Of a stretch of 64,000 nt of DNA, positions 41,197 through 50,761 are shown one piece after another; position 1 is the first letter of the stretch; each line of letters starts with the position of its first letter. Where the stretch lies: NCBI RefSeq assembly GCF_017357865.1, contig NZ_CP060096.1, forward strand, positions 1,302,001-1,366,000. The letters are read 5' to 3'. The position numbers and the translations under genes were made by a program. Under the pieces are notes generated by a model that saw only the letters and a program-made list of their open reading frames with translations, was not told the origin of the DNA and ran no database searches. The stretch is from Aceticella autotrophica. Lineage in GTDB: Bacteria > Bacillota > Thermoanaerobacteria > Thermoanaerobacterales > Thermoanaerobacteraceae.

Positions 41197-43518
41197 CTAT
41201 TCCACTGATTTTAGCGATTCAATCATATCTAATTTTTTTACTTTTCGGCTTATTAACATACACACAAACATAGATGTTCCTATAGTAATACAACTTGCAA
41301 TGATAAAACTAAGCAGAGTGATCATAGGTCTATATTCAAAATTATCCGTTGTAACAGAACCTACGTAAATCTTTAAAAATTGAATACCAATTGGTACACC
41401 TAATAACCAACCAATAACAGTGTTAAAAATACTCTCTCTAAAAATTATTGTGCGAATCTCCTTTTGATGAAATCCCATAACTTTCATTGTTGCGTACTCT
41501 CGTTTTCGCTCTGTGAAATTTAAGACTCCCAAATCATATAATACAACTACATTTAATAAAACAGCCGCAGCAAGTAAAAGGAAAACAATCATTTGAACGC
41601 TATTTAAAACATTGTTGACATCATCAAGTTGTTTCTGAAGTGTTGTTGTTTCTTTGACATAAGGCAAATTAGAAATATCATCAATTTTCATATTAGTGCC
41701 TGATAGAAGTGCAGTAGGTTTAAATGAATTGCCATATTTTTCCCAACAGTCTTTTGACAAATAAACACCTTGTGGATATGGAATAGTTATAATATCTGAG
41801 ACATCAGCAGTTATATAATCAGTATTTCCTACAATGTGAAATTGAATGGTTGATCCCTTCTGAATGCCCATTTCTTCGGCAAGTTTATGAGTTATTAACA
41901 CACCAGAAGTTGGAAGTGGAATAACAGCACCACTTTCATCCTTCAGGTGTATAAACAAACCCCTTTCGAGAATTTCTACTGCGATATTTTTTTGATTTTT
42001 AGCTGTACGTATTTCTCCATTTTTTTCTTCTAACCACTGACCATTTTTATTTACCAAATTAAACAAACTCATACAATTATCTTCTGTTGCATCTGGCTGT
42101 AAAATAATTTTAACATAATAGTCATATTGTTTACCATATAAAAATTGATTAGTTCCTACAAGAGAATCCCACAAACCAAAACTTGCGATAAGTAGCATCA
42201 TGCTACCAGTAACGCTGATTATCCCCATAAAGGTACGTCCTTTATTTCTGGACATATCACGTAGTGACCATTTCCACTCAAAGGAAAGTGTATTCCAAAA
42301 GCCTGAAAAATGTTCCCATAATATTTGTTTTCCACCTCTAGGAGCTTCATTACGAAGTGCTTCGGCTGGCATTTCGATAACACCTTTTTTACTAGCTAAA
42401 ATTGATGTTATAGTGCAGCAAAGTATAACAAGCCCTGATACTACATATGCTACAAATGAATTTTGCCCTTTCCAGACTGGCATGGAGTAAAACTTTTTCT
42501 GTAAATTTAATAAGATCGGAGTAATGGTGTGTGGTGCTGTAATTAATCCTACAGTTACTCCAAGTAGACTTATTATAAAACCGTAGAGACCAAAATGTAA
42601 CAGGAGTTGTTTATTATGATAGCCCAAAGCTTTTAATGTACCAATTTGCGTCCGCTCTGTTTCAATTAATCTTTTCATTGTTGTTTGCATCGTTAAAAGA
42701 GCAAGAAGAAAAAATACAAGTGAAAATAATATTGAAAGTTTCCTTATTTGAGCAATCTTATCGATATAATTTGAAATACCTCTAAAATTGGTGCGATCTG
42801 AAATATTGTAATATTTTGCACCTAGTATATTTTCTATTTTTTGCTCCAAATCACTGAAGTTAGTATCAGATGAATAAATAAGCTTCAGCTGATTATATCC
42901 TGAAACTTTTAATATTTGTTTCATAGTTTGTTCTGAAACATAACCGTATCCATATTGTTTATAATCAGGCTGAAGCGCTGTTGTTGAACCAGTATAGCTA
43001 ATGTATTCTGGACTTAGAATTAATCCCCTAACAATAAGTGTTATCTGCTTTTTATTAACTGAGACTTTAATATTGTCATTAATATTAATATGATTTTCTT
43101 TGGCGAAATCTTCATTTATCCATACTGCATTTTGTGATTCAGAAAAACTATCACCTGCTATTATATAAGGTTTAGATATACTATTTCTGTTTGGATTTAT
43201 GCTCATTAATTGTAAATCACGAGTATTATTTGAAATATCTGCTTTTGTATTAATTATTATTGTAGGCTGCACTTCTTTTATCCCATTTAAATTCTTTATT
43301 TTTGAAATATCACCATCAGAAACCATATTTCCGCTCACCCATGCATCAGCCAGATTACTGGTTTTTATCCATGCATTGAGTTGTTTATCCATACCAAGCC
43401 AAACACCTTCTATTCCTGTATAAATTAACACTCCAAGAAAAGACATTAAAAATACGGAAAAAAATTGTATCCTCATATCCCACAAATCGCGAAGAAGTTT
43501 ACGCAGCAAATATTTCAA
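41197..43518 (-). CDS. FtsX/MacB-family ABC transporter permease
   Basis: 773 residues with two FtsX modules. The first helix is FFSVFLMSFLGVLIYTGI, then a large extracytoplasmic domain, helices near 260-400, a middle helix (GIISVTGSMMLLIASFG), a second outer domain and three C-terminal helices with EYATMKVMGFHQKEI. The TTG at 43518 is chosen: it lies 1 bp past the ATPase stop with GGTGG upstream; an ATG at 43557 would overlap the ATPase by 38 bp. It is probably an exporter or mechanotransmitter for the cassette product. Confidence 0.88.
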   Translation of the reverse strand: MKYLLRKLLRDLWDMRIQFFSVFLMSFLGVLIYTGIEGVWLGMDKQLNAWIKTSNLADAWVSGNMVSDGDISKIKNLNGIKEVQPTIIINTKADISNNTRDLQLMSINPNRNSISKPYIIAGDSFSESQNAVWINEDFAKENHININDNIKVSVNKKQITLIVRGLILSPEYISYTGSTTALQPDYKQYGYGYVSEQTMKQILKVSGYNQLKLIYSSDTNFSDLEQKIENILGAKYYNISDRTNFRGISNYIDKIAQIRKLSILFSLVFFLLALLTMQTTMKRLIETERTQIGTLKALGYHNKQLLLHFGLYGFIISLLGVTVGLITAPHTITPILLNLQKKFYSMPVWKGQNSFVAYVVSGLVILCCTITSILASKKGVIEMPAEALRNEAPRGGKQILWEHFSGFWNTLSFEWKWSLRDMSRNKGRTFMGIISVTGSMMLLIASFGLWDSLVGTNQFLYGKQYDYYVKIILQPDATEDNCMSLFNLVNKNGQWLEEKNGEIRTAKNQKNIAVEILERGLFIHLKDESGAVIPLPTSGVLITHKLAEEMGIQKGSTIQFHIVGNTDYITADVSDIITIPYPQGVYLSKDCWEKYGNSFKPTALLSGTNMKIDDISNLPYVKETTTLQKQLDDVNNVLNSVQMIVFLLLAAAVLLNVVVLYDLGVLNFTERKREYATMKVMGFHQKEIRTIIFRESIFNTVIGWLLGVPIGIQFLKIYVGSVTTDNFEYRPMITLLSFIIASCITIGTSMFVCMLISRKVKKLDMIESLKSVE

Positions 43519-43519
43519 T

Positions 43520-44221
43520 TTACCACACCACCTTTTCCATAGGTATAGGCTGCTCATGATCTTCTATCTGAACTACACGCCCGTCCTTTAGATGAATTAC
43601 TCTGTCGGCAGCAGGAACAATAGCAGCATTATGTGTTACTACAATAACGGTTTTCCCTTTCTTATGAGCCATATCCTGCAAAAGTTGCAAAATATTTTTC
43701 CCAGTTTCACTGTCCAGTGCTCCCGTAGGTTCGTCGCACAATAGTATTTTAGGATTTTTGCATAAAGCACGTGCAATGGCGGTTCTTTGTAACTCACCAC
43801 CAGACATTTCGGCAGGAAAATTTTTTGCTCTATTACTTAAACCAACGGCTTCTAGCATTTCCTTTGGATCAAGAGGATTATGGCTCAAATAGGCAGAAAT
43901 AGCTACATTTTCATAGGCATTCAAGTTAGGAATTAAATTATAGAATTGAAATACGAATCCTACATCGGTACGGCGATAATTTGTTAACTGTTCGTCTGAA
44001 AGATTAGTAATTTCTCTTCCATCCACAAAGATATTACCTGACGTAGCCCGATCCATTCCTCCCAATAAATTTAGTATTGTAGTTTTGCCAGACCCACTTG
44101 GACCTAAAATACAAGTAAATGTTCCTTGTTCTATACAAAAATCTATATTTGATAATGCCTTAATGTTTTGTTTCCCTGTTAGATATTCTTTTGTGACTTT
44201 TTTAAAAACAATGAAAGACAT
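43520..44221 (-). CDS. ABC transporter ATP-binding protein (LolD/MacB type)
   Basis: 233-residue nucleotide-binding subunit for the adjacent FtsX-type permease: Walker [14 protein letters not shown]-loop [12 protein letters not shown], signature [15 protein letters not shown], Walker [13 protein letters not shown] and the switch His in VVTHNAAIV. The start follows GGGAGGAG. The MarR-type operator CTGTTTAATTGCTAAAC lies 30 bp upstream, so the transporter, radical SAM and KAS III-like genes are likely controlled by the neighbouring MarR protein. Confidence 0.93.
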   Translation of the reverse strand: MSFIVFKKVTKEYLTGKQNIKALSNIDFCIEQGTFTCILGPSGSGKTTILNLLGGMDRATSGNIFVDGREITNLSDEQLTNYRRTDVGFVFQFYNLIPNLNAYENVAISAYLSHNPLDPKEMLEAVGLSNRAKNFPAEMSGGELQRTAIARALCKNPKILLCDEPTGALDSETGKNILQLLQDMAHKKGKTVIVVTHNAAIVPAADRVIHLKDGRVVQIEDHEQPIPMEKVVW

Positions 44222-44250
44222 ATAATTCTCCTCCCTGTTAATATACTTAA

Positions 44251-44267
44251 CTGTTTAATTGCTAAAC
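44251..44267. promoter_or_regulatory. MarR operator upstream of the ABC operon
   Basis: CTGTTTAATTGCTAAAC, with palindromic core GTTTA-5-TAAAC. 15 of 17 positions match the site before marR (44786-44802). Confidence 0.65.
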
Positions 44268-44293
44268 ATATAATGCTTTAAAAAAACGAACCG

Positions 44294-44773
44294 TTATGAT
44301 TCATTTTTTTCAAATTCTATTTCTTTCCATATTTTTTGAAGTTCTTTCGATAGTGTGGCAAGAATATCAATAGTCCCTGGTGGTTGTTGTGCTAACAATG
44401 AAGCAATTTTTTTATTGAGATTCTTATGGAATCGTTGGTGCCCTTCATATACCTGTTTGCCCAATTCAGTTAAACTTAACACAACTTCATTTTCCGTTTC
44501 TGGAGATATACTCTTTATAACTAGGTTTTTATTAACTAGTTTGCGTACCATTTGCGAAACTGCACCTTTAGTCACATTTAGGTACTGTGCTAATTTGGTA
44601 ATATTAATATTATCATGCTTTCCAATAGCATCTATTGTATGGACTTCACTTAAATGTAATTTTTGACCAATTCCATAGGAGTACGGCATTTTGTCAAGAG
44701 CATTGTACTGGTTAACGACATGTACGAACAACTCGCATAATTCTTCTATGGATGTTTGGTCTTTTTTTTCCAT
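44294..44773 (-). CDS. MarR-family transcriptional regulator
   Basis: 159 residues with the winged helix INITKLAQYLNVTKGAVSQMVRKLVNKNLV and the wing SPETENEVVLSLTELGKQVYEGH. MarR proteins bind palindromes as dimers and are released by ligands or oxidation. Matching operators lie before its own gene and before the ABC transporter, which makes it the probable switch of the cassette. The HTH ends are intact and the ATG follows GGGGTGAG. Confidence 0.92.
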   Translation of the reverse strand: MEKKDQTSIEELCELFVHVVNQYNALDKMPYSYGIGQKLHLSEVHTIDAIGKHDNINITKLAQYLNVTKGAVSQMVRKLVNKNLVIKSISPETENEVVLSLTELGKQVYEGHQRFHKNLNKKIASLLAQQPPGTIDILATLSKELQKIWKEIEFEKNES

Positions 44774-44785
44774 TCTCTCACCCCG

Positions 44786-44802
44786 CTGTTTACCTGCTAA
44801 AC
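44786..44802. promoter_or_regulatory. MarR operator at its own promoter
   Basis: CTGTTTACCTGCTAAAC, just downstream of the -10 box and covering the predicted transcription start. It is almost identical to the site at 44251-44267. Confidence 0.68.
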
Positions 44803-44805
44803 AAA

Positions 44806-44834
44806 AGTATATACTTAAAGAAATAGTTTGTCAA
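44806..44834 (-). promoter_or_regulatory. Sigma-A promoter of marR
   Basis: Minus strand TTGACA (44834-44829), 17-nt spacer, TATACT (44811-44806). The following ~150 bp up to IS21 copy 2 shows no gene. Confidence 0.75.
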
Positions 44835-45061
44835 GTAATATTTTTGCTTTGATAGTATCAAGATACTGTAGAATATTTTTTAAAGACAACCCCTGAAATT
44901 GCTTAAATCAAGGTTTCCATGCATTATGTGTTTTTTATATCACTTTTTCATATTTTATTGCTTTTAAAATTCTATATATTGGTGTTACTTGTGTTTTGCA
45001 ATAATTAAATACAAACTTTTGAAAAAAATCTTTGCAACATCCGCAATACCATAAATGTAAA

Positions 45062-45799
45062 TTAATTGTATTTAATTAATGAGTTCTGGAGCCTCCAGCT
45101 TGGCCCATCAAATATTAGTAGATGACTATGATGAACCATTCTATCAAGTATCGCATTTGTAAGTTTTTCATCGAAAAAGATGCTGTTCCACTTGCTAAAT
45201 TCAAGGTTGGTGGTTAATATTATGCTCTTTTTCTCATAGCATCCTGCTATAACCTGATATAGTAGCTTAGCACCGTCAATATCAATCGGAATATAGCCCC
45301 ATTCATCACATATCAAAAGGTCTGTTTGTTCAATCTGTTTTAATAATTTTTTCAATGTGCCATTGCTTTTTGCATCTATTAGCTCGTTTACTAAGGCAGC
45401 CGTTCTAAAGAACTTGACTTTCATATTATTCATACATGCAGCAACTCCAACCGCAATAGCAAGATGTGTTTTTCCTGTACCTACTGGTCCATAAAGTATT
45501 AGATTCTCTTTCTTTTTCACAAATCCTGCACTTTTAAGTGCATCCATTGTTATACTTGAAGGTATCTCAATATGGTCAAATTTATAGTTCTCAAAGGTCT
45601 TAATAACATCAAATCCTGCTTGTTTTAGGTATCTATTTTTCCTTGTAGTTTCTCTATGCTTTATTTCTATCTCAAGTATTTTAGCAAGAAATTCTTCATG
45701 GCTATCAGCTTGTATAGTTCCTATACTTCTAACAATATTTTTACCAAGTTTAAGCTCCCTGCAATAATTTCTTATGTTATTTACTATTACCTCGTTCAT
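45062..45799 (-). CDS. istB: IS21 helper ATPase IstB, copy 2
   Basis: Protein sequence identical to copy 1 (245 residues; P-loop GPVGTGKTHLA, Walker B LLICDEWGY). The ATG overlaps the istA stop as ATGA. Identity of both copies implies recent duplication or continuing gene conversion. Confidence 0.93.
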   Translation of the reverse strand: MNEVIVNNIRNYCRELKLGKNIVRSIGTIQADSHEEFLAKILEIEIKHRETTRKNRYLKQAGFDVIKTFENYKFDHIEIPSSITMDALKSAGFVKKKENLILYGPVGTGKTHLAIAVGVAACMNNMKVKFFRTAALVNELIDAKSNGTLKKLLKQIEQTDLLICDEWGYIPIDIDGAKLLYQVIAGCYEKKSIILTTNLEFSKWNSIFFDEKLTNAILDRMVHHSHLLIFDGPSWRLQNSLIKYN

Positions 45800-47325
45800 A
45801 TTGCAGGCACCTGCCTTTTGCATAGACTATCATATATATTTATGTCTGACTGGTATTCTTTAATTTTCGGAATATTATCTTTAAGATTTATTTCATTAAT
45901 TGCAATATTCCCCATATTTCTAATTCGGTAGTATGTTGCAATAATACTGTCTATATCATTAATTCCGTTATTTAATGTCTCTTCAATTGCCTTCGTTGCA
46001 TTTATTAATCCTAAATCTTCATCTCCTTCTATCATTTTCATAAGTGCTTTTATACTACGTTTTTTACCTTCATTATCTTGATTATCTATATAATCCTTCC
46101 AAATATCAGGTAACTCGTTGAAAAATTTTGTATATTTTATTGCCTTAGGTCTTCTTGCCAGAGCTTCAAGGTAAGGATACCACTTCATAGATTCTTTATA
46201 CTTATCATAAATTCTTTCATGAGTTACTATTGTTCTAAAATCCTTATTCATTATTACCACTTTGTCAGCTGTTGCTTTTACAATAACTTCTTCACCAGCA
46301 TAAACTGGCGATGTTGAGTAAAGATTTGTTTCATATTCAGCCTTTCCATATTTGTCTGTTATTACTGTTTTTATTCTGCAAACCTCAAATTCCTTTTCAG
46401 GAAGTTTAAACATAAAATCTTTCTCTTCTTCAAGCAGCTTTTCAATTAGTTCACCTTTTTTGTAGTGTTCTCTTTTCATATCTATTCCTGAAAGCTTAAG
46501 TAATTTTTTATTGTATTCATCAATATTTTCAAAATGGGGAATTGGAACAAACAAATTTCTTCTATGATATCCTACTTTATTTTTAACATTTCCCTTTTCA
46601 TGGCCGCTATTTGGATTGCAAAAATTGGCTTCAAATCCATAATGCAGTGCAAACCTTTCAAATTGTTCTACTAATTTCCTCTCTTTATTTTTCCCCATTA
46701 TTACTGCAGCAGAAAGATTATCAAACCATATTTTATATGGAACATGCTCTATGTATTCAAATATTCTCTTCATCCCTTCTAATAGACATTCCTGATTTTC
46801 ACCCTTAAAAACCTGAGTATATCCACCATTGCTATATGGAAAAGTCATGTTTAAATAATGTCCTTCAATTCTTTTTCCTTTCTCATAAAAAATAGCCTGT
46901 CCAAAATCAACTTGTGCCTCACCTTTAGGATGTTCAAGAGGAATATATCCTTCTTCATCTTTGTAAACTTCTTTCTTCCTTTTAGCAACATAATATGCAA
47001 TTGTTCTATAGCCTACATTAAGAAGTTCTCCATGTTCTTCTTTTAATCTTGTATAAATTTTCTTTGCTGTATGCCTTTGCTTAACTGGAGCCGTTTTATC
47101 TTCCTCCAACCACCTATCAATGATTGGTTTTACTGGTTCAATCTTTCGTGGTCGTCCTCTTTTATCTCCTTCTTTTCTACCAACGGTTTGATTAAAATCA
47201 TCTTTTTCAAGATATTTCATTACTGTTCTGTAGTTATGTCCAGTAATTTTTACAATTTCATTTACTTTTTTCCCTTTACTGTAATACAGTTTTTTGATAT
47301 TCTTAACTTGAGTCATTGTTAACAT
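45796..47325 (-). CDS. istA: IS21 transposase IstA, copy 2
   Basis: 509 residues with the same catalytic blocks as copy 1 (QVDFG, WFDNLSAAV, NSGHEKGNV). It has Gly in KEEHGELLNVG where copy 1 has Glu, and Val in ADKVVIMNKD where copy 1 has Ile. The frame is intact, so either copy could supply transposase to the composite. Confidence 0.93.
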   Translation of the reverse strand: MLTMTQVKNIKKLYYSKGKKVNEIVKITGHNYRTVMKYLEKDDFNQTVGRKEGDKRGRPRKIEPVKPIIDRWLEEDKTAPVKQRHTAKKIYTRLKEEHGELLNVGYRTIAYYVAKRKKEVYKDEEGYIPLEHPKGEAQVDFGQAIFYEKGKRIEGHYLNMTFPYSNGGYTQVFKGENQECLLEGMKRIFEYIEHVPYKIWFDNLSAAVIMGKNKERKLVEQFERFALHYGFEANFCNPNSGHEKGNVKNKVGYHRRNLFVPIPHFENIDEYNKKLLKLSGIDMKREHYKKGELIEKLLEEEKDFMFKLPEKEFEVCRIKTVITDKYGKAEYETNLYSTSPVYAGEEVIVKATADKVVIMNKDFRTIVTHERIYDKYKESMKWYPYLEALARRPKAIKYTKFFNELPDIWKDYIDNQDNEGKKRSIKALMKMIEGDEDLGLINATKAIEETLNNGINDIDSIIATYYRIRNMGNIAINEINLKDNIPKIKEYQSDINIYDSLCKRQVPAI

Positions 47326-47455
47326 TCCTTTCTACCCCCTTTAGCCTTGTCAACTAAAGGTTAGATTATTTTTGGGATGTTTGCAATGACTTTTTCCAAT
47401 TTTTTATTTGTATTTTATTTCTGCAATTCTTTGTATTTATATTTTACACTAAACA

Positions 47456-47463
47456 TTTTGAAT
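47456..47463. repeat. 8-bp target duplication, right copy
   Basis: TTTTGAAT next to the outer end of IS21 copy 2; partner of 32996-33003. Confidence 0.8.
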
Positions 47464-47789
47464 CTACTGTTGTGAAGGAAATAAACCACAAAGATGTTAA
47501 GGGTAGATTAATATATGATAATAATAAAATATATGAAGAAATAGAATCAGATGATTCTATAGAGATTAAAGGAATCTATAATTGTGATTATAATTTATGT
47601 TTTAAAAAAGATAGGAACATATCCTTTGAAGAATATATAAATAATAGATATTTGATTATTTCACAATGGATTGAAGACACAGAGGATAACTACTATGAGT
47701 TTGTCCATATTACAGATACTAAAGAAAATAAGTGTATTAAATGTGAAGGTAGATGTCATATTTATGATAGCCATGTAATTCTATATTAA
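47464..47789 (+). pseudogene. Unknown gene, 3' fragment (partner of 32660-33003)
   Basis: Codes for STVVKEINHKDVKGRLIYDN and on through IEIKGIYNCDYNLCFKKDR to a C-terminal part with KCIKCEGRCHIYDSHVILY, which holds a CxxCxxxC cysteine group. A GTG at 47472 could start the remnant but has no ribosome site. Joining to the 5' fragment at the target duplication keeps the frame. The C-terminus is natural (TAA). Function unknown. Confidence 0.72.
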
Positions 47790-47837
47790 TATATTAACAA
47801 TAAAATTCATGTATTTATCAATATAGGAGGAACTGTA

Positions 47838-47924
47838 TTATAAGTGACAGGGATAACGTTTGAGCCCCTTAGCATATGGCTAAGGGGCTCTTAAAATAAT
47901 TTTTTGTATTCGTGATGTCCAAAT
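47838..47924. repeat. 87-bp direct repeat left of the IS1634-type element (target duplication)
   Basis: An 87-bp sequence starting TTATAAGTGACAGGGATAAC and ending GATGTCCAAAT, repeated with one substitution at 53620-53706. The two copies abut the two ends of the IS1634-type element exactly. IS1634 elements are known for very long, variable target duplications. Confidence 0.85.
47862..47890 (+). terminator. Strong terminator within the 87-bp repeat
   Basis: GAGCCCCTTAGC and its complement GCTAAGGGGCTC (12 bp) with a short loop, then TTAAAATAATTTTTT. It probably ended the disrupted unknown gene 70 bp upstream. The copy at 53644-53672 has one changed base in the stem. Confidence 0.8.
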
Positions 47925-48081
47925 CCCCACTTTTGCAGCACATTTTAAAGTAACATAACCCGAAACCATTAATTTTACTAATGATTTCGGGTAAAATTTT
48001 TTTTAAATTTTTGTCATATTTTTATGGATTTTTTTGGATTGGTATGATATAATAGAAATAATAGAGGGGAGTGTTATTACT

Positions 48082-49675
48082 ATGTATCTTAGAAAAGCCA
48101 CTAATAAAAAAAACAGGACGTACATACCTATCTATCGTTCATAATTATTGGGATAAAAATACTAAAACTACAAGATCTATTACTGTAAAATCCCTTGGCT
48201 ATCTTGATAAATTAGAAAAAGAGTATGATGACCCTATTGGATTTTTCACCAACGAGGCAAAAAAACTGGAGGAAGAAAGGCTATCGGAGAATTCACCTCT
48301 TACGTTTACTATTGCAAAAAATGAGTTGATTTTAGCCAACTCATTTAACCGCAAGAATTTCGGCTATGCGGCTTTGAGTAAAATTTATCATGAACTTGAT
48401 ATAGATACATTCTTAAGAAACAGGCAACGTCATTCAAAAGAAAAATATGATGCAAATGCCATCATGAAACTGCTTGTATTTTCACGCCTGCTTTATCCTG
48501 CTTCTAAGAAAAAAACTTATGAAAACAGGGATATATTCTTTGAAAAATTTAATTTTTCTTTGGATGATATATACAGATGCCTTACTCTTTTTAACAAACA
48601 CAGTGATGCTCTTCAGCTTTGGCTGCATGAACACATTAAATCTCAGTATAATCGCAACACAGATCTTGTTTATTATGATGTTACAAATTATTACTTTGAA
48701 ATAGATGAACAGGATGACTTGCGTAAAAAAGGAGTTTCTAAAGAACATCGTCCTGATCCTATTGTACAGATGGGATTATTTATGGACACAAATGGTATAC
48801 CTATTACATATAAGCTTTTTCCAGGAAATACGCCGGATAAAACTACCCTGATTCCGTCTCTAAGCGGGATTCAACGTGAATATTCCTTAGGCAGAATTAT
48901 CGTGGTAGCAGACAGAGGATTAACCACAGGAGATAACATTTGGTATATTCTATCTGCTAAAAATGGTTATGTATTAAGTTATTCTGTTCGCGGTGCCGAC
49001 AAAAATTTTCAGAAGTATGTCCTTGATGAAAATGGATATGTTAGCAAAGGTGATGGTTTTAAAATAAAATCAAGACTTTATCCAAGAGAAATTCAAGTGA
49101 CTGCAACGAATGGAAAAAAGATAAAAAAGATAGTGGATGAAAGACAGGTTATCTTCTATAGCCCCGAATATGCTGCAAAGGCAAAGCAAGATCGAGCAGC
49201 TGCATTAGCTAAGGCAATGGACCTTATTAAAAATCCTGCAAGGTACAATAAGTCTATATCTTATGGTGCTTTAAAATACGTAAAAAACCTTACATTTGAT
49301 GCTAATACCGGTGAAATATCGGAGAGTGTACGTCAACATTTAGCTTTTAATAAAGAGAAGTTACGTGAAGAAGAAAAGTTCGACGGTTATTATGCTATTG
49401 TTACCAGTGAATATAAGGAGTCACCCGAGAAAATAATTGAGATGTACCGTGGACTTTGGAAGATAGAAGAGTCCTTCAAGGTAACCAAAAGTGATTTTGA
49501 GAGTAGACCGGTTTATTTGTCGTTAAAGGAGCATATTGATGCTCATTTTCTGACATGCTTTATATCACTTGTAATTGTAAGGATACTTGAACATAGATTA
49601 AAGGGTAAATATTCTGTAAGAGAAATGCTTGAGAGTCTGAGTAAAGCCTCCTGTAGTCATATAAAGGAGAATTAT
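48082..49675 (+). pseudogene. IS1634-family transposase, 5' part (frameshifted and split)
   Basis: ATG at 48082 after GAGGGGAG reads MYLRKATNKK, then a run of eight A (48106-48113) shifts the frame; dropping one A continues TGRTYLSIVHNYWD. Downstream are VYYDVTNYYFE (D), VVADRGLTTGDN (D) and YRGLWKIEESFKV (E), the IS4/IS1634 catalytic set. At 49675, after KEN-Y, ISLre2 interrupts; the remaining 41 codons are at 53334-53459. The restored protein would be 572 residues. It is inactive as it stands unless slippage corrects the shift. Confidence 0.85.
49667..49675. repeat. 9-bp target duplication of ISLre2, left copy
   Basis: GAGAATTAT, repeated at 53325-53333; three codons of the IS1634 transposase. 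Confidence 0.8.
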
Positions 49676-49806
49676 CTTAGTGTATAATTTTAGTAGGCGG
49701 TAAAAAATAGAAAAAGGAAGGCATCCAAAAGATACCTTCCACTCACATGAATCATCCGCTATAATGTTTAAATAGAAAAAACAAAAAGCGTTATAGAGGT
49801 GATTAC

Positions 49807-50761
49807 ATGTTCAAATTAAGTTTAAACGAAAATGAAATAAATTTCAAGGATTTAGAAGTAAAAACTTACAAATTAGTCTGCGAAGAAGCTTGCAAAATAA
49901 TGGCTCAAATCCTTATGGAAATAGATGATATGTTACTAGAAAAAAGGAACAAAAAAGACTATAGGTGTAAAGGTAAAAAGCATACAAACATAAAGACAAT
50001 TATGGGTACTGTTGAATTTGATAAAAGAATTTATGAACATATAAATAGTGAAGGGAAAAAAGAATATGTTTATCTTTTAGATGAGTATTTAAAAATGGAC
50101 ACAATAGGGCATATATCAACAAATCTTATTGAAAAAGTTGTAGAAAATGTAACAGAAATGTCATATAGAGAAGCAGCAAAAAATATAGAATCATTAACAA
50201 ATCAAAGCATTAGCCATACAAGCACATGGAATATAATACAAAAGGTTGGAGAAAAAATAGCAGAATTAGAAAAACGAGATATAAAACTGTTCAAAGAAAA
50301 CAAGTTAAAAGGAGAAAAAGAAACAAAAATATTATTTCAAGAAATGGATGGATTATGGTTATCAATGCAAGGCAAAGACAGGGCAAGAGGCAAAAAAAGC
50401 AGAGGGAAGAAAGAAATAAAATTAGCAGTAGCATATGACGGATGGGTAAAAAGAAGCCCAGGAAGTAATGAATATATAACACATAATAAAATAGCATGTG
50501 CAGGATTTGCAAGCAGCAAAGAATTTAAAGAATTAGTAGATACAACGATAGCAAAAGAATACAATGTAGACGAAATAGAAATAAAGATAATAAATGGAGA
50601 TGGAGCAAGTTGGATTAAAGAAAGTTTAGGAGAAGAAGGAGTATATTTTCAATTAGATCCATTTCATAAAAGCCAAGCAGTAATAAGGAATGTAGAGAAC
50701 AAAAAAGATGCTCGCAAATTAATAAAAATGTAAGATGAAGGGAAAGCAGAGGAAAGCCTAG
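49807..50761 (+). pseudogene. ISLre2 transposase (UPF0236), 5' part
   Basis: N-terminal ~318 codons: YKLVCEEACKIMAQILMEID, IKTIMGTVEFDKRIYE, MSYREAAKNIESLTNQSISH, LFQEMDGLWLS (catalytic D), IINGDGASWIK (D) and FQLDPFHKSQAV. An in-frame TAA at 50731 follows LIKM. Beyond it DEGKAEES continues in the same frame to CTA-G at 50758, where IS1182 is inserted. Both lesions inactivate the gene. Confidence 0.83.
50758..50761. repeat. 4-bp target duplication of IS1182, left copy
   Basis: Palindromic CTAG, repeated at 52671-52674. Confidence 0.7.

Larger units (their letters stand above)
33004..47455. mobile_element. IS21-family composite transposon, 14.45 kb
   Basis: Two directly oriented 2466-bp IS21-family copies (33004-35469 and 44990-47455) enclose a ~9.5-kb cargo. 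The outer ends are flanked by the same 8-bp sequence TTTTGAAT, while the inner flanks are unrelated. The disrupted host gene is restored in frame when the unit and one repeat are removed. This is direct evidence that the whole unit moved as one piece. Confidence 0.85.
44990..47455 (-). mobile_element. IS21-family element, copy 2
   Basis: 2466 bp, the same length and ends as copy 1 (33004-35469), offset by exactly 11,986 bp with very few substitutions. It forms the right arm of the composite transposon; its outer end abuts TTTTGAAT at 47456. Confidence 0.9.

Noticed and set aside
43519-43557. Overlapping ATG start for the FtsX-type permease
   Set aside because: It would overlap the ATPase gene by 38 bp and lacks a ribosome site; the TTG at 43518 is well placed.
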